The translations under genes and the position numbers were made by a program. 64,000 nucleotides of DNA from Variimorphobacter saccharofermentans. Its GTDB lineage: Bacteria > Bacillota > Clostridia > Lachnospirales > Lachnospiraceae. The stretch covers positions 1,114,001 through 1,178,000 of the forward strand of contig NZ_JACEGA010000001.1 in NCBI RefSeq assembly GCF_014174405.1. Direction: 5' to 3'. Within the stretch, counting starts at the first letter, position 1. Each line of letters starts with the position of its first letter. Below the pieces are notes generated by a model. That model was not told the DNA's origin. It did not search any database and saw only the letters and a list, made by a program, of their open reading frames with translations. This document shows, in pieces, positions 62,127-64,000 of the stretch.

Positions 62127-62666
62127 TTAATGTATACAATTCTTCTGATGTGCTTTTATTTTCTTTATCGCCCAATCGTAATGACTACTTGTTACACTAA
62201 TGAAATAACTGCCAATACAACTGCCGCCTACCCAAGGATAATAAGTATTCGTAAATAATTCCTCCTGGGAGAATGTGTCAAGCGCTTCCATTACTTTTTT
62301 ATGAGAATTCTTAAATCTATCAAGGGCTTCTTCCTCAGAAATATTCTGGTTACGATGATAGAAAACCATATTCATATCTCCATATGTTTTCCAGTTATAT
62401 CCCTCCATCAGAAACGGCTTACTGCTTCCATCCTCCCGATTTTTAATCCAATTCAAGAGCAGTAGATGCCATTCATTCAAGTGCATCAGTACATCTCTAA
62501 GATTTTTATCGCGATTCCAGTGTGCTTCCTTTTTCTTTTCATCGGCAGCAAAGTCATAGCTGATCTTTTTCTCATTCTCAGTTCTATTTTCTATCAAACC
62601 GAGTAATTTTTCATAATATGTTCTTGCAGCTAATATTAATGCTTCTTTATTTTTTGGTCTTGACAT
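62127..62666 (-). CDS. ClbS/DfsB family four-helix-bundle protein
   Basis: 179 residues. The pattern MSRPKNKEALILAARTYYEKLLGLIE (1-26), HWNRDKNLRDVLMHLNEWHLLLLNWIK (about 49-75, with the His/Asp/His spacing of DinB-like folds) and the C-terminal YYPWVGGSCIGSYFISVTSSHYDWAIKKI (about 143-171) identify ClbS/DfsB, the DinB-like family that includes the colibactin self-protection protein ClbS. Only the fold is safe; no colibactin genes are here. AGGAGG lies before the ATG. Confidence 0.88.
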   Translation of the reverse strand: MSRPKNKEALILAARTYYEKLLGLIENRTENEKKISYDFAADEKKKEAHWNRDKNLRDVLMHLNEWHLLLLNWIKNREDGSSKPFLMEGYNWKTYGDMNMVFYHRNQNISEEEALDRFKNSHKKVMEALDTFSQEELFTNTYYPWVGGSCIGSYFISVTSSHYDWAIKKIKAHQKNCIH

Positions 62667-62792
62667 ATGTTTCCTCCTACTCTGTTAAGAAACCAGAATT
62701 AATAAGGCATCATTTCGAATTAGAAATATAGCAGATCCTCTGGTTCCGTTCATCATGCAATCCTTTTATCTATTCTTACCTTATCATACCAT

Positions 62793-62826
62793 AATAAATA
62801 TGACACCTGCATGTCATATTTATATT
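62793..62826. repeat. Short inverted repeat upstream of the ClbS/DfsB gene
   Basis: AATAAATATGACA pairs with TGTCATATTTATATT around CCTGCA. It may be a regulator site or a terminator for the opposite strand. Confidence 0.5.
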
Positions 62827-62902
62827 ATCTTTATTAAGACAATAAAAACTACAAATCCCCGCTCATAGCTGGTAGATCAATTGTTTTTATCAATTCATTA
62901 AG

Positions 62903-63135
62903 CCACAGACAGGATAAGAGGGCTCATTCATAGGGAGGTGTAGGCAGTACCGTAAAACAATTAGCCTATTTTCGAGAGAGTTTCTGCATACTAGTTCGTT
63001 TCGCGAGCGACTGACGCAATTATTAAGGAGGAGCGAAACGTAATAGACGAATGCAGAAACTCCCGAAAATAGAGCGTGTTTTATGGTACTGCCTACACCT
63101 CCCGCAAACGAGCCCTCTTATCCGTCCCTCGGTAA
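62903..63135. repeat. Long imperfect palindrome (MITE-like), about 230 bp
   Basis: Left (62912 on) GGATAAGAGGGCTC, GGGAGGTGTAGGCAGTACC, TAAAAC, CTATTTTCG, GAGTTTCTGCAT and CGTTTCGC all recur in inverted order on the right, ending at about 63122, with few mismatches over some 100 bp per arm. The centre holds GAGCGACTGACGCAATTATT. It contains no gene and fills most of the 567-bp gap before the FabT-like gene. Confidence 0.8.
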
Positions 63136-63153
63136 CTAAATGAAAAATTTAAC

Positions 63154-63198
63154 TTGACATTTATACTGCTTTCATTTATATTTTGATTATCAAAATAT
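63154..63198 (+). promoter_or_regulatory. FabT-type operator overlapping the promoter of the fatty-acid cluster
   Basis: TTGACA (63154-63159) and TATATT (63177-63182) are 17 bp apart. Overlapping the -10 element is a perfect palindrome, ATATTTTGAT-T-ATCAAAATAT (63178-63198), which matches the FabT box TTTGATTATCAAA. Binding would block the promoter, giving autorepression. Confidence 0.75.
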
Positions 63199-63233
63199 TT
63201 GCAATGCAAAGCATATGCTTAGGAGAGAAGCAC

Positions 63234-63686
63234 ATGAATGATAAACTGATTGAAATTAACAAGATGCTCGTAGAGGTTTACGATGACATTATGCATATAG
63301 AAGAATATTCGATAAAGCAGGGCTCATTCCGTGATTTATCGATAACCGAAATTCATACCATAGAGGCAATTGGTCTATATGGTTCTAAAACCATGTCCGA
63401 GGTGGCAACAGCACTGGAGATTACGATGGGAACATTAACAATAGCCATTGATAAACTGATTAAGAAGGGTTATGTAGAACGAAGCCGTAGTAATACGGAT
63501 CGACGCATTGTGAATGTGAGCTTAACCAAGCGGGGGAAGCTGGCATATCGTATCCATGAGAAATTCCATTTGGATATGGTAAAGGCCATTATGCTGGATT
63601 TTAATGAACAAGAGGAAGAAGTGCTGCTGACAGCCCTTAGAAAGTTAAATTATCACCTTAAGGATATCTATCTGAATAAAGAATAA
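63234..63686 (+). CDS. fabT: MarR-family regulator, FabT-like
   Basis: 150 residues from ATG 63234 (AGGAGAG 7 bp upstream). Winged-helix MarR pattern: LSITEIHTIEAIGLYGSKTMSEVATALEITMGTLTIAIDKLIKKGYVERSRSNTDRRIVNVSLTKRG (about 38-103), including the DRR wing. In Firmicutes a MarR protein before fabH is FabT, the repressor of fatty-acid synthesis that responds to long-chain acyl-ACP. fabH begins 110 bp downstream and the operator above fits the family. Confidence 0.9.
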   Translation: MNDKLIEINKMLVEVYDDIMHIEEYSIKQGSFRDLSITEIHTIEAIGLYGSKTMSEVATALEITMGTLTIAIDKLIKKGYVERSRSNTDRRIVNVSLTKRGKLAYRIHEKFHLDMVKAIMLDFNEQEEEVLLTALRKLNYHLKDIYLNKE

Positions 63687-63796
63687 GACGTTATTGAGAC
63701 TATTTGCTTCCAGGCGATTGCTAAACGCTCTGTGATAGACATGAATATGTAGTAACCTGGCTCGGATAGTTTGCAAAAAGTGAGGAGGACTCCTAG

Positions 63797-64000
63797 ATGA
63801 GACATGCGATAATCATTGGTACTGGAAGTTATGTACCTGAAAATATAATGACAAATGATGATATGGCAAAGCTGGTGGATACCAGCGACGAATGGATTGC
63901 ATCCCGGACGGGTATAAGGGCCAGAAGGATATCCACTGGTGAGAATACATCGGACTTGGCATATAAGGCTGCAAATAAAGCACTGCAAAATGCCAATATA
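63797..64000 (+). CDS. fabH: 3-oxoacyl-ACP synthase III (5' end; continues past the window)
   Basis: The first 68 codons are present: RHAIIIGTGSYVPENIMTNDDMAKLVDTSDEWIASRTGIRARRI..., which is the start of FabH, ending at the window edge in the acyl-CoA binding region (TSDLAYKAANKALQNANI). It condenses acetyl-CoA with malonyl-ACP to start fatty-acid synthesis. The catalytic Cys lies beyond the window. GAGGAGG lies 8 bp before the ATG. It follows the FabT-like gene in the usual fab cluster order. Confidence 0.93.
   Translation, partial: MRHAIIIGTGSYVPENIMTNDDMAKLVDTSDEWIASRTGIRARRISTGENTSDLAYKAANKALQNANI

Noticed and set aside
62127..62666. Colibactin self-resistance gene clbS
   Set aside because: The protein belongs to the ClbS/DfsB fold family, but no colibactin or other polyketide genes are in the window.

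Overview
The window looks like a stretch of chromosome from an AT-rich, spore-forming, anaerobic Firmicute of the Lachnospiraceae / Clostridium cluster XIVa type. The reasons are the strong AGGAGG ribosome sites, type III glutamine synthetase, a YtvI-like sporulation membrane protein, DUF1540 and DUF2935 proteins, YesL, an ISLre2 transposase, and protein sequences that read like this group. Species cannot be named from sequence alone.

Layout. (1) 1-7.6 kb: a decayed chemoreceptor, a TetR regulator with an acyltransferase-3 membrane protein, an S41-like protease lipoprotein, a beta-lactamase-fold serine hydrolase, a flavodoxin-like protein and a membrane-bound XRE protein. (2) 7.8-17.3 kb: an accessory region bounded by a perfect 32-bp direct repeat. 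It holds an Fe-S protein, a sugar isomerase-like protein, a membrane-anchored Ntn hydrolase, AraC, phosphotransferase, SseB-like and CPBP genes, several gene remnants, and an intact IS4-like element with an 8-bp target duplication. (3) 17.35-32.8 kb: a tandem array of tRNA-Gly-targeted integrative elements. A complete tRNA-Gly(GCC) lies on the minus strand at 32748-32819. Its 3' end is repeated at 25668, 18888 and (17 bp identical) 17352, giving three units: C (1.5 kb, no integrase), B (6.8 kb: HUH/helicase Rep, MOBV relaxase, tyrosine integrase, HD protein, ISLre2 insertion) and A (7.1 kb: secreted protein, XRE regulator, FtsK/TcpA-like ATPase, Rep, tyrosine integrase). A and B each carry a matching pair of short direct repeats at both ends, as expected for integrase arm sites.

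Element A holds the most unusual feature. Its Rep has the motif order of CRESS-DNA virus Reps (HUH endonuclease plus superfamily 3 helicase). Just upstream lies a stem-loop whose loop ends in TAGTATTAC, the nonanucleotide of circovirus/geminivirus replication origins. This is a chromosomally integrated, plasmid-like replicon that resembles the proposed bacterial relatives of eukaryotic CRESS-DNA viruses.

(4) 32.9-64 kb: ordinary chromosome. Nitroreductase and AraC genes sit beside a heterodimeric ABC exporter. mutY and an SH3 lipoprotein follow, then a branched-chain amino acid block (LysR, leuB-leuC-leuD, later ilvD-ilvB), a LysM protein, DUF2935, DUF1540, a YtvI-like protein and a DUF47-Pit phosphate module with TTTACA repeats upstream. 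Next are serine synthesis (serC-serA-DUF1015), a YesL-like protein, type III glutamine synthetase glnN, two long imperfect palindromes of MITE type, GyrI-like and ClbS/DfsB-like proteins, and the start of a fatty-acid cluster (FabT-like MarR with a recognisable operator, then fabH cut by the window edge).
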